Part shown: positions 34,637-42,944 of the stretch, one piece after another
Layout: each line of letters begins with the position of its first letter
Position numbering within the stretch: position 1 is the stretch's first letter
NCBI GenBank assembly: GCA_964504645.1
Contig: CAZDGB010000001.1
Coordinates: forward strand, 7,929 to 71,928
DNA length: 64,000 bases
Direction: 5' to 3'
Source: CAZDGB01 sp964504645
GTDB lineage: Bacteria; Planctomycetota; Planctomycetia; Planctomycetales; Planctomycetaceae
Notes under the pieces: generated by a model
Databases searched by the model: none
What the model was told of the DNA's origin: nothing
What the model saw: only the letters and a program-made list of their open reading frames with translations
Program-made: the position numbers and the translations under genes

Positions 34637-37600
34637 ATGGCAGATACTGATTCCGCGGCCGCGCGCGAGCCGCTCGCCGTCATTGGCTTGAGTTGTCTCT
34701 TCCCCAAAGCGTCCGGCGTCGACGAGTTCTGGTCGAACATCCGTTGCGGCGTTGATGCGATCACCGAAATCCCCGCGACGCATTGGGATCCCGACGCCTA
34801 TTTCGACGCCGACCCCAAAGCGCCCGACAAAACCTACGCCCGCCGCGGCGGGTTTTTGTCGCCGGTCGACTTCGATCCGCTCGAGTTCGGCATCGCACCG
34901 AGCAACCTGGAAGCGATCGATACGTCGCAGCTGCTAGGGCTCGTCGGCGCGAAACGGGCGCTGGATGACGCCGGGTATGGAGCCGGGCGAAACTTCGATC
35001 GCTCGCGCATCGGCTGCATCCTCGGCGTGACGGGGACGCTGGAGATGGTGATCCCGCTGGGGGCGCGGCTCGGTCATCCGAAATGGCGGCAGGCGTTGAA
35101 AGACGCCGGGGTCGCGGACGACGTCGCTGCGGACGTCATCCAGCGGATCGGCGAGTCGTATGTGCCGTGGCAGGAGAACTCGTTTCCCGGTCTCCTGGGG
35201 AACGTCGTCGCGGGACGCATCGCCAACCGGCTCGATCTCGGCGGCACGAACTGCGTGGTCGATGCGGCGTGTGCGAGTTCGCTCAGCGCGATGCACCTCG
35301 CGGCGCTGGAACTCTGGTCGGGCCGGGCCGACATGGTCGTGACGGGCGGCATCGACACGTTCAACGACATTTTCATGTACATGTGCTTCAGCAAGACGCC
35401 GGCCCTCTCGCCGACCGGCGATGCGAAGCCGTTCAGCGAGCACGGCGACGGGACGATCCTCGGCGAAGGCGTCGGCATGGTCGTGCTGAAACGGCTGCGC
35501 GACGCCGAACGCGACGGCGATAAAATTTACGCATTGATCCGTGGCATCGGCACATCGAGCGACGGCGCGGGGAACGCCGTCTACGCTCCGAAAAAAGAAG
35601 GCCAGGTCCGCTGCTTGCAAGACGCCTATCGCTCCGCGGGGGTTTCGCCCGCGACAGTGGAACTGATCGAAGCGCACGGCACCGGGACAAAAGTCGGCGA
35701 CGCGACGGAACTCGCGGGGCTGACCGAAGTCTTTCAATCGACCGAGCAGACCGGCCGCTGGTGCGCCGTCGGATCGATCAAATCGCAGATCGGCCACACG
35801 AAAGCGGCGGCTGGCGCGGCCGGTGTGTTGAAAGCGATTCTCGCCCTCGATCACCGCGTGCTGCCGCCCACGATCAAACTCGATGCGCCGCTGCCGGCGC
35901 TCAAGGACGACTCGTCGCCGCTGTACGCCAACACGCACAGCCGTCCGTGGCTCGCGCGGCGGAACCACCCGCGCCGCGCCGGTGTGAGCGCGTTCGGCTT
36001 CGGCGGTAGCAATTTTCATTGCGTGCTGGAGGAATCGCCGGTGAATAATCCCGGCATCGATTGGGGCGACGACGTCTTCTTCGCCGCATGGTCGGCCGAT
36101 TCGCGCGAGAAACTCGCCACGCAGCTTAACGACTGGCAGCCCGTTGGGGATCGTGCCGAACAGCGTCGCCGCGCGGCGCAGACGCGGGCTCAATTCGACG
36201 TGACTCACGCATATCGCCTGGTGATCGTCGCCGACGCGGATTCGGCGAACGTTTCGCAACTCGTCGTTTCGGCGCGGAAGAATCTGGCGACTTACGCCGA
36301 TCGCGCCGCGTGGTCGACGCCGGACGGAATCTACTTCGGCCAGGGACCGCGGGCCGGAAAACTCGGACTGTTGTTTCCGGGACAAGGATCGCAGTACGTC
36401 AACATGCAGCGCGAGCTGGCGTGTCGATTTCCGCTGCTGCAGGACGTGCTCACCGAGGCGAACGATGTCTTTGCGGCATCCACCGATCGCCCGTTACGGC
36501 TGAGCGACTATGTCTATCCCTTCCCCGCGTTTGATGAGAAGGCACGCGATCGACAGGAAGCCGCGCTGCGTGACACCGAGATCGCCCAGCCTGCGCTCGG
36601 CGCGGTCAGCCTGGGATTGCTCGCGGTATTGTCGGAGTTCGGCGTGCGGGCCGATGTGGTGGCCGGGCACAGTTACGGCGAATTGACGGCGCTCTGCGCG
36701 TCGAAGCGGTTCGCGCCGGACGCCCTCTATCGGCTGTCGCTGCTGCGCGGTCGGTTGATGGCGGAGGCCCAGGAGATCGAAGGGGGAATGCTCGCCGTCG
36801 GGGCGCCGCTGAATCAAGTCGAAGCCGCGCTCAAGGAAGCGGCCGTCGATCTGGTGATTGCCAATCGCAACAGCCCCACGCAGGTCGTGCTCTCGGGCCG
36901 CGTGTCCGAGTTGGATCGCGCCGACGAAGTGTTGACGCGCCGGAAGATTCGCGGCAAACGGTTGCCGGTCGCCGCGGCGTTTCACAGCCCGCTGGTCGCC
37001 GCCGCGAGTTCGCGGTTCCGCCCGGTGCTGGACGAGATCGAGTTCCGCGCGCCGGAGATCCCGGTCTATGCGAACACGCATGCCGAGGAATACCCGCTCG
37101 ACGCCGACGAGGCCCGCACGCTGCTCGCCGGGCAACTCGCGCAGCCGGTCGAGTTCGTGCGGCAGATCGAGAACATGTACGCCGCCGGCGTGCGGACGTT
37201 TGTGGAAGTCGGCCCGGGCGCCGTGCTGACAGGCCTCGTCGGCTCGATCCTGTCCGGCCGTGAGTTCCGCGCGATCGCCGTGGACGCCTCCGCGGGGCGC
37301 CGCTCGGGGATGCTCGACATGGCGCTCGCCTTGGGACAACTCGCCGTCGCGGGCGTGCCGGTGAATGTCGCCGCGTGGCACCCGCTGCTCCCTCAAGCCT
37401 CAAGTCTCCAGCCTCAAGCCTCGCCTTCGCCGCGGCTGACGATCCCGATCTGCGGCGCGAACTACGTGAAACCGCGCACGCCGAAACCGCCGCGCATTGT
37501 GGAAAGTCCGAAGGTGGAAGGCGCAACACGGAAGGAAGCGAACGGGCAGAGCAACGCGCCGGTTCCAACGTCTCCCCCTCGTCAGGTCTCCAGCCTCAAG

Positions 37601-40600
37601 CCTCAAGCCTCGACACCAAAAGCAGCAGGTGTAACGCGGAAGGAAAGACCGCTGGCATTTTCTCAACCCCCCACTTCCAACCCGCCACCCGCCAGCCTCC
37701 ACGTCCTGCAGCAGATGTTCGAGCAGACGGCTCGCTTGCATCAGCAGTTCCTCACCGGCCAGGAGCAGGCGCTGGCGACGCTGGAACGGCTCGCGGGGGG
37801 GAGTGTCGTACAGGAAACAGTCGCTGTAACACCGGTTCCCGCAGTCGAAGCTCCCAGACTTCAACCACCGGTCCCCGTGTTCCAACCGGCCGCAGTAGTC
37901 AAACCCGCGAACCCTGCTCCGCTTCCTACCCCGGCCGCTCCTCCGACGGCCGCATCCAATGCTCTTTCGTCCGCCGTGCTGCAAATCGTCTCTGAGAAAA
38001 CCGGCTACCCCACGGAGATGCTACGGCCGGAGATGAGCCTCGATCACGACCTGGGGATCGATTCGATCAAGCGAGTAGAAATCCTCTCGGCCTTGCAAGA
38101 GCGGCATCCGTACCTGCCCGCTGTCACGCCCGATCAACTGGGCACGCTCCACCGCCTCGACGACGTCATTCAACTTCTCAGTCAGGCCAACAACGTCGAT
38201 TTCGCGGATTCGCCCCCGCCGTCGCTCGCGGTTTCGCAGTCATCGCCGGAAGCAACCCTCTCCCTCGAGTCCCCGCGCGCGATTCCCTTGACCGATTTCG
38301 GCCGCCGGCTGTCGATCGCGTCCGGCGCGACGTTCTTGATTACCGACGACGGCGGCGAACTTTCGGCGCGGTTGTCCCAGGAACTCCAGCGGCGCGGGTT
38401 CGCCACGCAGGTTGTCGCGCTGCAGGCTCCCGACCGTTCGCTGCCGGACCACCTCGCCGGGTTGATTCTCATCGCGCCCTGCACTGGGCTGAGCGATACG
38501 CATCTCTGGAATGCCCTGCACTGGACGCAGGTCTGCGGTTCATCCTTGCGCCACACCGGCGGCGACGCAGTCTTTGCTACGATCAGCCGGCTCGATGGGC
38601 GATTCGGATTTGACTCGGCTGTGCCCGCGGCGAGTTCGTTGAGCGGTGCGCTGGCCGGTCTGGCGAAAACCGTCCGCCACGAATGGCCCGGCGTCACCGC
38701 CACGGCGTTCGACATTTCTACAGATTCGCCCAGCGGCGAGTTCATTTCGCAACTCGCGGATCGACTACTGTCGTCGGGCCCGGCGGAAATCGGTTTCACG
38801 GCAGATGGCTGGACGCAGGTCGAACTCGATCCCCGCGACGTGTCGGCTCCAGCAAATCCGCCGATTCAACCCGGCGATCTGGTGCTCGTCACCGGCGGAG
38901 CGCGGGGCGTGACGGCGGCGTGTGCGCTCGCCGTCGCAAACGCCTGGCGTCCGCGGCTCGTTCTCTGCGGCCGCACGCCGCTAGCAACGGACGAACCCGC
39001 GTGGCTGGACGGACGTCATTCCGCGGCCCAGATCAAATCGGCGCTCGCTCAATATCGGCCGGCGGGAACGCCATTGCGGCAGATCGACCAGGAATGCCGG
39101 CAGATCCTCGCCAATCGCGAAGTCAATGCGACGCTGGCGAGTTTGCAGTCGTCGGGCGTTGACGCCGAATATCTGTCGCTCGACCTGCGCGACAGCGAAG
39201 CGGTCGCGGCGGCGCTGAGCGACGTGCAACGCCAATACGGCCCGCTGCGCGGCGTCGTGCATGGCGCCGGCGTGCTCGAAGACCGCCGCATCGAAGACAA
39301 AACACACGAACAATTCGGCCACGTCTTCGCCACAAAAATCGTCGGCCTGCGGAACGTGCTCGCGTCGCTTGAGCCGGACGAACTGCGGTTTCTGGCTCTC
39401 TTCTCGTCGTCAACGGGGCGCTTCGGCCGCACGGGGCAGGTCGACTACGCGATGGCCAACGAGGCGCTCAACAAGCTCGCCGCCGAGTTCCAGATGAACC
39501 ACCCCCGCTGCCGGACGAGGTCGTTCAACTGGGGCCCGTGGAACGGCGGTATGGTGACCGATTCGCTCAAGCCTCTCTTCGCGAAGGAAGGGATCGGCCT
39601 CATCCCGCTCGACGCCGGCGCCGACCTGCTCGTCCGCGAACTGGAACGCGAGACGGGAACGGTGGAACTCGTCGTCCTGGCGAAGCTGGCGGGAAGTGCG
39701 CAGGCGAAAGGCGAAAGGCAGAAGGAAGACGTTCCTGCCTCTCCTTCCAACCCCCAACCTCCAACCCCCAATACCCAACTCACATCCCTCGTCCTCGATA
39801 TCGTCTCCGAGAAAACCGGCTACCCCGTCGAGATGCTCAAGCCGGAGATGTCGCTCGACCACGACCTCGGCATCGATTCCATCAAGCGCGTGGAGATTCT
39901 TTCCGCGCTACAGGAACGCCGGCCCGAGTTGCCCGCCGTCACGCCGGAACAGTTGCAGACGCTGCATCGTCTCGCCGACGTGATCGCGCTCTTGGAAGGA
40001 AGTGCGCCGGCGGAAGGCGGAAACCGGAAGGAAGAGGCTCCTGCTGCTCATTCCAATTCCCAACACTCAACCCTCAACCCTCAACTCTCAACCCTCGTCC
40101 TCGACATCGTCGCCGAGAAAACCGGCTATCCCGTCGAAATGCTCAGGCCCGAGATGTCGCTTGATCACGACCTCGGCATCGATTCCATCAAGCGCGTGGA
40201 AATCCTTTCCGCGCTACAGGAACGCCGGCCCGAATTGCCTGCCGTCACGCCGGAGCAGTTGCAGACCCTGCATCGCCTCGCCGACGTGATCGCCCTGCTG
40301 GCGGGAAATGCGCAGGTGGAAGGTGGACGGCGGAAGGAAGAAGCCCTTCCGACTTCCGCCTTGGCTCTTCCGCTCTTTGCCCAACCTGCAACCCCCAACC
40401 CACAACCTTCCCGCAGCGGCTGGGAACGCACGCTCTCCGTCGCCGGGCATCCGTATCTCGCGTCTCACGTTCTCGGCGGCAAGGCCGTGCTGCCGACGGC
40501 GATGATTCTCGAAATCCTGGCTCACGCGGCGATGCACCATCATCCGGGACTCGAATTCGCCGGGCTGTCGAACCTGCGGATCTTCAAGGGCGTGCGTCTC

Positions 40601-41251
40601 GATTGGGACGAACGGCTCGTCCTGCGGGCGCTGACCGACAAAGCCGTGCGGCAAGGCAGCGACTTCCAGATTCCGACGCGGCTGGCGGGCAGCGCCGACA
40701 ACCGTGAAGTGCACCACGCGGAGGCCACGATCTCGTTGAGTGCGACTCGCCGGCGCGCGGCGGAGAGCCGATTGCACCTTCATGGCCGCTACACGGCGAC
40801 TCCTGTCAACTGGTACAACGACCTCTTGTTCCACGGCTCGTTGCTGCAGGGGTTGGTATCGATCGAGCGACTGACGTCCGAGGGGATCGTCGTCCAAGCG
40901 CAGTCGGCGCCGCCGCCGACCCAATGGCTGGCCGATGCGTGGCGGGGAAGCTGGCTCGCCGATCCGCTGGCGATCGACGTCCTCTTGCAGGCGATCATCG
41001 TCTGGACGCAGACCGTGTGCGGTCGGGCGTCGCTGCCGACGGCGATCGGGAGCTATCGCCAGTTCCAGCGGACGTTCCCGGCGGACGGCGTGCGAGTCGC
41101 CGTGCGAGCCGAACGAAAGAACGACGCGACGGTCGTCGCCGACGCCGAGATTCTCGACGCCCGCGGCACGCCGGTCGCGGACTTCGCGGGCATCGAATAC
41201 GTCCTCGACGCGCAGCTTACGGCAGCGTTCGGGCGGAATCGGTTCGAGTGA
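34637..41251 (+). CDS. PfaA-like iterative polyketide/PUFA-type synthase
   Basis: 2204 residues from the ATG at 34637. Domains in order: ketosynthase (~10-470; Cys212 in DAACASS, EAHGTGT, GHTKAAAG), acyltransferase (~570-880; Ser679 in GHSYGE), a low-complexity linker with a helical LHQQFLTGQEQALATLERL segment near 1025, ACP1 (Ser1143), ketoreductase with its structural half (~1200-1680; GGARG, Tyr1604), ACP2 (Ser1748), ACP3 (Ser1850) and a PS-DH-like hotdog domain (~1960-2195; HPYLASHVL). KS, MAT, ACP and KR match PfaA/HglE-type synthases of secondary lipids; moving ACPs behind KR and adding DH is unusual. ACP2 and ACP3 are almost identical in DNA, 306 bp apart. No PPTase, enoylreductase or PfaD is nearby. 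Confidence 0.88.
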   Translation: MADTDSAAAREPLAVIGLSCLFPKASGVDEFWSNIRCGVDAITEIPATHWDPDAYFDADPKAPDKTYARRGGFLSPVDFDPLEFGIAPSNLEAIDTSQLLGLVGAKRALDDAGYGAGRNFDRSRIGCILGVTGTLEMVIPLGARLGHPKWRQALKDAGVADDVAADVIQRIGESYVPWQENSFPGLLGNVVAGRIANRLDLGGTNCVVDAACASSLSAMHLAALELWSGRADMVVTGGIDTFNDIFMYMCFSKTPALSPTGDAKPFSEHGDGTILGEGVGMVVLKRLRDAERDGDKIYALIRGIGTSSDGAGNAVYAPKKEGQVRCLQDAYRSAGVSPATVELIEAHGTGTKVGDATELAGLTEVFQSTEQTGRWCAVGSIKSQIGHTKAAAGAAGVLKAILALDHRVLPPTIKLDAPLPALKDDSSPLYANTHSRPWLARRNHPRRAGVSAFGFGGSNFHCVLEESPVNNPGIDWGDDVFFAAWSADSREKLATQLNDWQPVGDRAEQRRRAAQTRAQFDVTHAYRLVIVADADSANVSQLVVSARKNLATYADRAAWSTPDGIYFGQGPRAGKLGLLFPGQGSQYVNMQRELACRFPLLQDVLTEANDVFAASTDRPLRLSDYVYPFPAFDEKARDRQEAALRDTEIAQPALGAVSLGLLAVLSEFGVRADVVAGHSYGELTALCASKRFAPDALYRLSLLRGRLMAEAQEIEGGMLAVGAPLNQVEAALKEAAVDLVIANRNSPTQVVLSGRVSELDRADEVLTRRKIRGKRLPVAAAFHSPLVAAASSRFRPVLDEIEFRAPEIPVYANTHAEEYPLDADEARTLLAGQLAQPVEFVRQIENMYAAGVRTFVEVGPGAVLTGLVGSILSGREFRAIAVDASAGRRSGMLDMALALGQLAVAGVPVNVAAWHPLLPQASSLQPQASPSPRLTIPICGANYVKPRTPKPPRIVESPKVEGATRKEANGQSNAPVPTSPPRQVSSLKPQASTPKAAGVTRKERPLAFSQPPTSNPPPASLHVLQQMFEQTARLHQQFLTGQEQALATLERLAGGSVVQETVAVTPVPAVEAPRLQPPVPVFQPAAVVKPANPAPLPTPAAPPTAASNALSSAVLQIVSEKTGYPTEMLRPEMSLDHDLGIDSIKRVEILSALQERHPYLPAVTPDQLGTLHRLDDVIQLLSQANNVDFADSPPPSLAVSQSSPEATLSLESPRAIPLTDFGRRLSIASGATFLITDDGGELSARLSQELQRRGFATQVVALQAPDRSLPDHLAGLILIAPCTGLSDTHLWNALHWTQVCGSSLRHTGGDAVFATISRLDGRFGFDSAVPAASSLSGALAGLAKTVRHEWPGVTATAFDISTDSPSGEFISQLADRLLSSGPAEIGFTADGWTQVELDPRDVSAPANPPIQPGDLVLVTGGARGVTAACALAVANAWRPRLVLCGRTPLATDEPAWLDGRHSAAQIKSALAQYRPAGTPLRQIDQECRQILANREVNATLASLQSSGVDAEYLSLDLRDSEAVAAALSDVQRQYGPLRGVVHGAGVLEDRRIEDKTHEQFGHVFATKIVGLRNVLASLEPDELRFLALFSSSTGRFGRTGQVDYAMANEALNKLAAEFQMNHPRCRTRSFNWGPWNGGMVTDSLKPLFAKEGIGLIPLDAGADLLVRELERETGTVELVVLAKLAGSAQAKGERQKEDVPASPSNPQPPTPNTQLTSLVLDIVSEKTGYPVEMLKPEMSLDHDLGIDSIKRVEILSALQERRPELPAVTPEQLQTLHRLADVIALLEGSAPAEGGNRKEEAPAAHSNSQHSTLNPQLSTLVLDIVAEKTGYPVEMLRPEMSLDHDLGIDSIKRVEILSALQERRPELPAVTPEQLQTLHRLADVIALLAGNAQVEGGRRKEEALPTSALALPLFAQPATPNPQPSRSGWERTLSVAGHPYLASHVLGGKAVLPTAMILEILAHAAMHHHPGLEFAGLSNLRIFKGVRLDWDERLVLRALTDKAVRQGSDFQIPTRLAGSADNREVHHAEATISLSATRRRAAESRLHLHGRYTATPVNWYNDLLFHGSLLQGLVSIERLTSEGIVVQAQSAPPPTQWLADAWRGSWLADPLAIDVLLQAIIVWTQTVCGRASLPTAIGSYRQFQRTFPADGVRVAVRAERKNDATVVADAEILDARGTPVADFAGIEYVLDAQLTAAFGRNRFE
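39790..40311 (+). repeat. Tandem duplication of ACP2 and ACP3 coding units
   Basis: The coding segments about 39790-40005 and 40096-40311 match almost base for base, both including the LVLDIV start and DLGIDSIKRVEIL core. The unit length is 306 bp (102 codons) including the low-complexity linker. The near-identity suggests a recent duplication or ongoing gene conversion. Confidence 0.8.
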
Positions 41252-42944
41252 TCGGCTCGGCTGTCGACAGGCTGCGGACCGTATCGCCGAGACGCAGACG
41301 GTATTCGTCGCTGCCGCGGCGGACGGTCGCCTGATTCGCGGCGATGCCGGTGATCACGCCCGAGATGTCGGCAATCTTCAGTTCGTCGCCGACGCGCAGG
41401 ATCGACTTGCGGTTCTGCGACCTATCGAGCAGCCAGAGTTCCGGGGCTTCGTTGACGCTGCCGACGGCGATGACGACGGTCTGCTTCGCCGTGTCCTCGG
41501 CGACTTTCAGCGAAACCGTGGCCGTGGACGACGCCGGCGGCGCGCCGTCGTCAGTCGCCGTGATCGAAATGGCGAGCGGTCCGAGCGCCTGATCGTCGCC
41601 CGGCGTCCAGGTGATCTCGCCGGTCGTTTCGTTGAGGACGCAGCCGGACGGGACCGAACCGCCGAACTTGTAGGTCAGCTTCTGTCCGTTGTCGTTATCC
41701 TTGGCTTCGACTTTTTTCTTCCAGGGCAGGCCGCGATAGACCGTTTGCGGCGCGAGCGACGGGAAGCGCGGCGTCGAATTGGGTTCCGCGAATTTCAGCG
41801 CCAGCTCTTCCGAGACGACGCCGTTCGGTGCGGATGGATGCTTCACTTCGACCGTCGCGGTGTATTCGCCCGCGGGGAAGTCTCGTTCCGCCTTCCAGAC
41901 GAGCTGGCCCGTCGTCTCATTCAACGTCAACCCGGCGGGAATTGCGCCGACGAAGCGGTATTTCGGTTCGCCGCGAGCCGGGTCGAAATCGCGGGCCGCG
42001 ATCGAGAAGTCCCAGCGGCGGCCGCGAATCGCCAGCGGCGGCGAGAACGGGCCGAATTTGAAATCGTACTCCATCGGCGGCGTCGGTTTGACGAAGACGT
42101 TTGTCCGCACGAACTCGCGGAACTCTTCGCGGCCCAGCGGAGTCACGTCGCGGGCGACTTTCACCAGGCTCAGCGGCGCTTTGGCCGGATGCTCGGCCGG
42201 TTCGGTCCGCTCCACGCCGCGGGCCACCGTCCACGTGCGACCATTGAAGCTCGTCACGTCGAGCAATTCGCGATCGAGCCGGATGCGGAAGGGCGCCTTA
42301 TGCGGAAAGCCAGTCCCCGCGGAGACCGTCAGTTCGGTGGCCGACGGCCCCAGGTCGTCCGCCAGATTCGTGCGGGGGAACATTGGTCCCCGGGCCGGCA
42401 CGCCGACGAGCGCCAACGCGTTCGCTTCGAGCGTGAACCGCACCGGCGGATCGCCGATGACGTCGTCGCTGCTGATCTGCAACCGGCCGACGCGGTGCAA
42501 CAGGTCGGTCCGATAGAACCGGTCGAGCAGTTCGGCGAGTTGCGACAACCGGCCCTCGCCGTCGATCTGCACGACGACTTCGAGATAGACGTTCTTCCGC
42601 GAGATGGAGCGCGGCACCACGGTGATCTCGTCGAAGCCGACGGCGTGCGCCAGTTCCGTCAGCCACGCCGTGTATTGTCGATGCGCTTCCAACGCCTCCG
42701 GACGGGTCCGCTTGCCGGCATCGGGAGCGAAGCTCTTCGCCTGCCACGCCATCATCTTCGCTTCGGCGAGTTCGATCGCCGTGAGCTTGTCCTCTTTCTG
42801 GCCGACGCGGTCGCGTCGCTCGGCGACCTGATGTCGCAAATCGCGCAACGGTTCCAGGAACAGACGATCGCCCCACACGCTCCCCTGCCACAGCAGCACA
42901 GCGGCGATCAATCCCAACAACAGTTGTTTCTGACGCGTCGGCAT
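41217..42944 (-). CDS. PilO-like protein with Ig/cadherin-type repeats
   Basis: 575 residues from the ATG at 42944. A single TM (KQLLLGLIAAVLLWQGSVWG) is followed by a coiled coil and a PilO-like ferredoxin-type domain (to about residue 180). Two putative Ig/He_PIG repeats follow, each with the pattern IPAGLTLNETTGQLVW and VPSGCVLNETTGEITW. The C-terminal ~70 residues form a beta domain (RVGDELKIADISGVI). PilO couples the cytoplasmic PilM/PilN parts to the pilus secretin. The ATG overlaps the upstream stop as TGATG. Its last 35 bases overlap the 3' end of the synthase gene (41217-41251). Confidence 0.65.
   Translation of the reverse strand: MPTRQKQLLLGLIAAVLLWQGSVWGDRLFLEPLRDLRHQVAERRDRVGQKEDKLTAIELAEAKMMAWQAKSFAPDAGKRTRPEALEAHRQYTAWLTELAHAVGFDEITVVPRSISRKNVYLEVVVQIDGEGRLSQLAELLDRFYRTDLLHRVGRLQISSDDVIGDPPVRFTLEANALALVGVPARGPMFPRTNLADDLGPSATELTVSAGTGFPHKAPFRIRLDRELLDVTSFNGRTWTVARGVERTEPAEHPAKAPLSLVKVARDVTPLGREEFREFVRTNVFVKPTPPMEYDFKFGPFSPPLAIRGRRWDFSIAARDFDPARGEPKYRFVGAIPAGLTLNETTGQLVWKAERDFPAGEYTATVEVKHPSAPNGVVSEELALKFAEPNSTPRFPSLAPQTVYRGLPWKKKVEAKDNDNGQKLTYKFGGSVPSGCVLNETTGEITWTPGDDQALGPLAISITATDDGAPPASSTATVSLKVAEDTAKQTVVIAVGSVNEAPELWLLDRSQNRKSILRVGDELKIADISGVITGIAANQATVRRGSDEYRLRLGDTVRSLSTAEPITRTDSARTLP

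Noticed and set aside
37390..37620. CRISPR-like tandem words (CTCAAGCCTCAAG)
   Set aside because: Units are only 8-10 bases, irregular and without unique spacers; they encode protein linkers.
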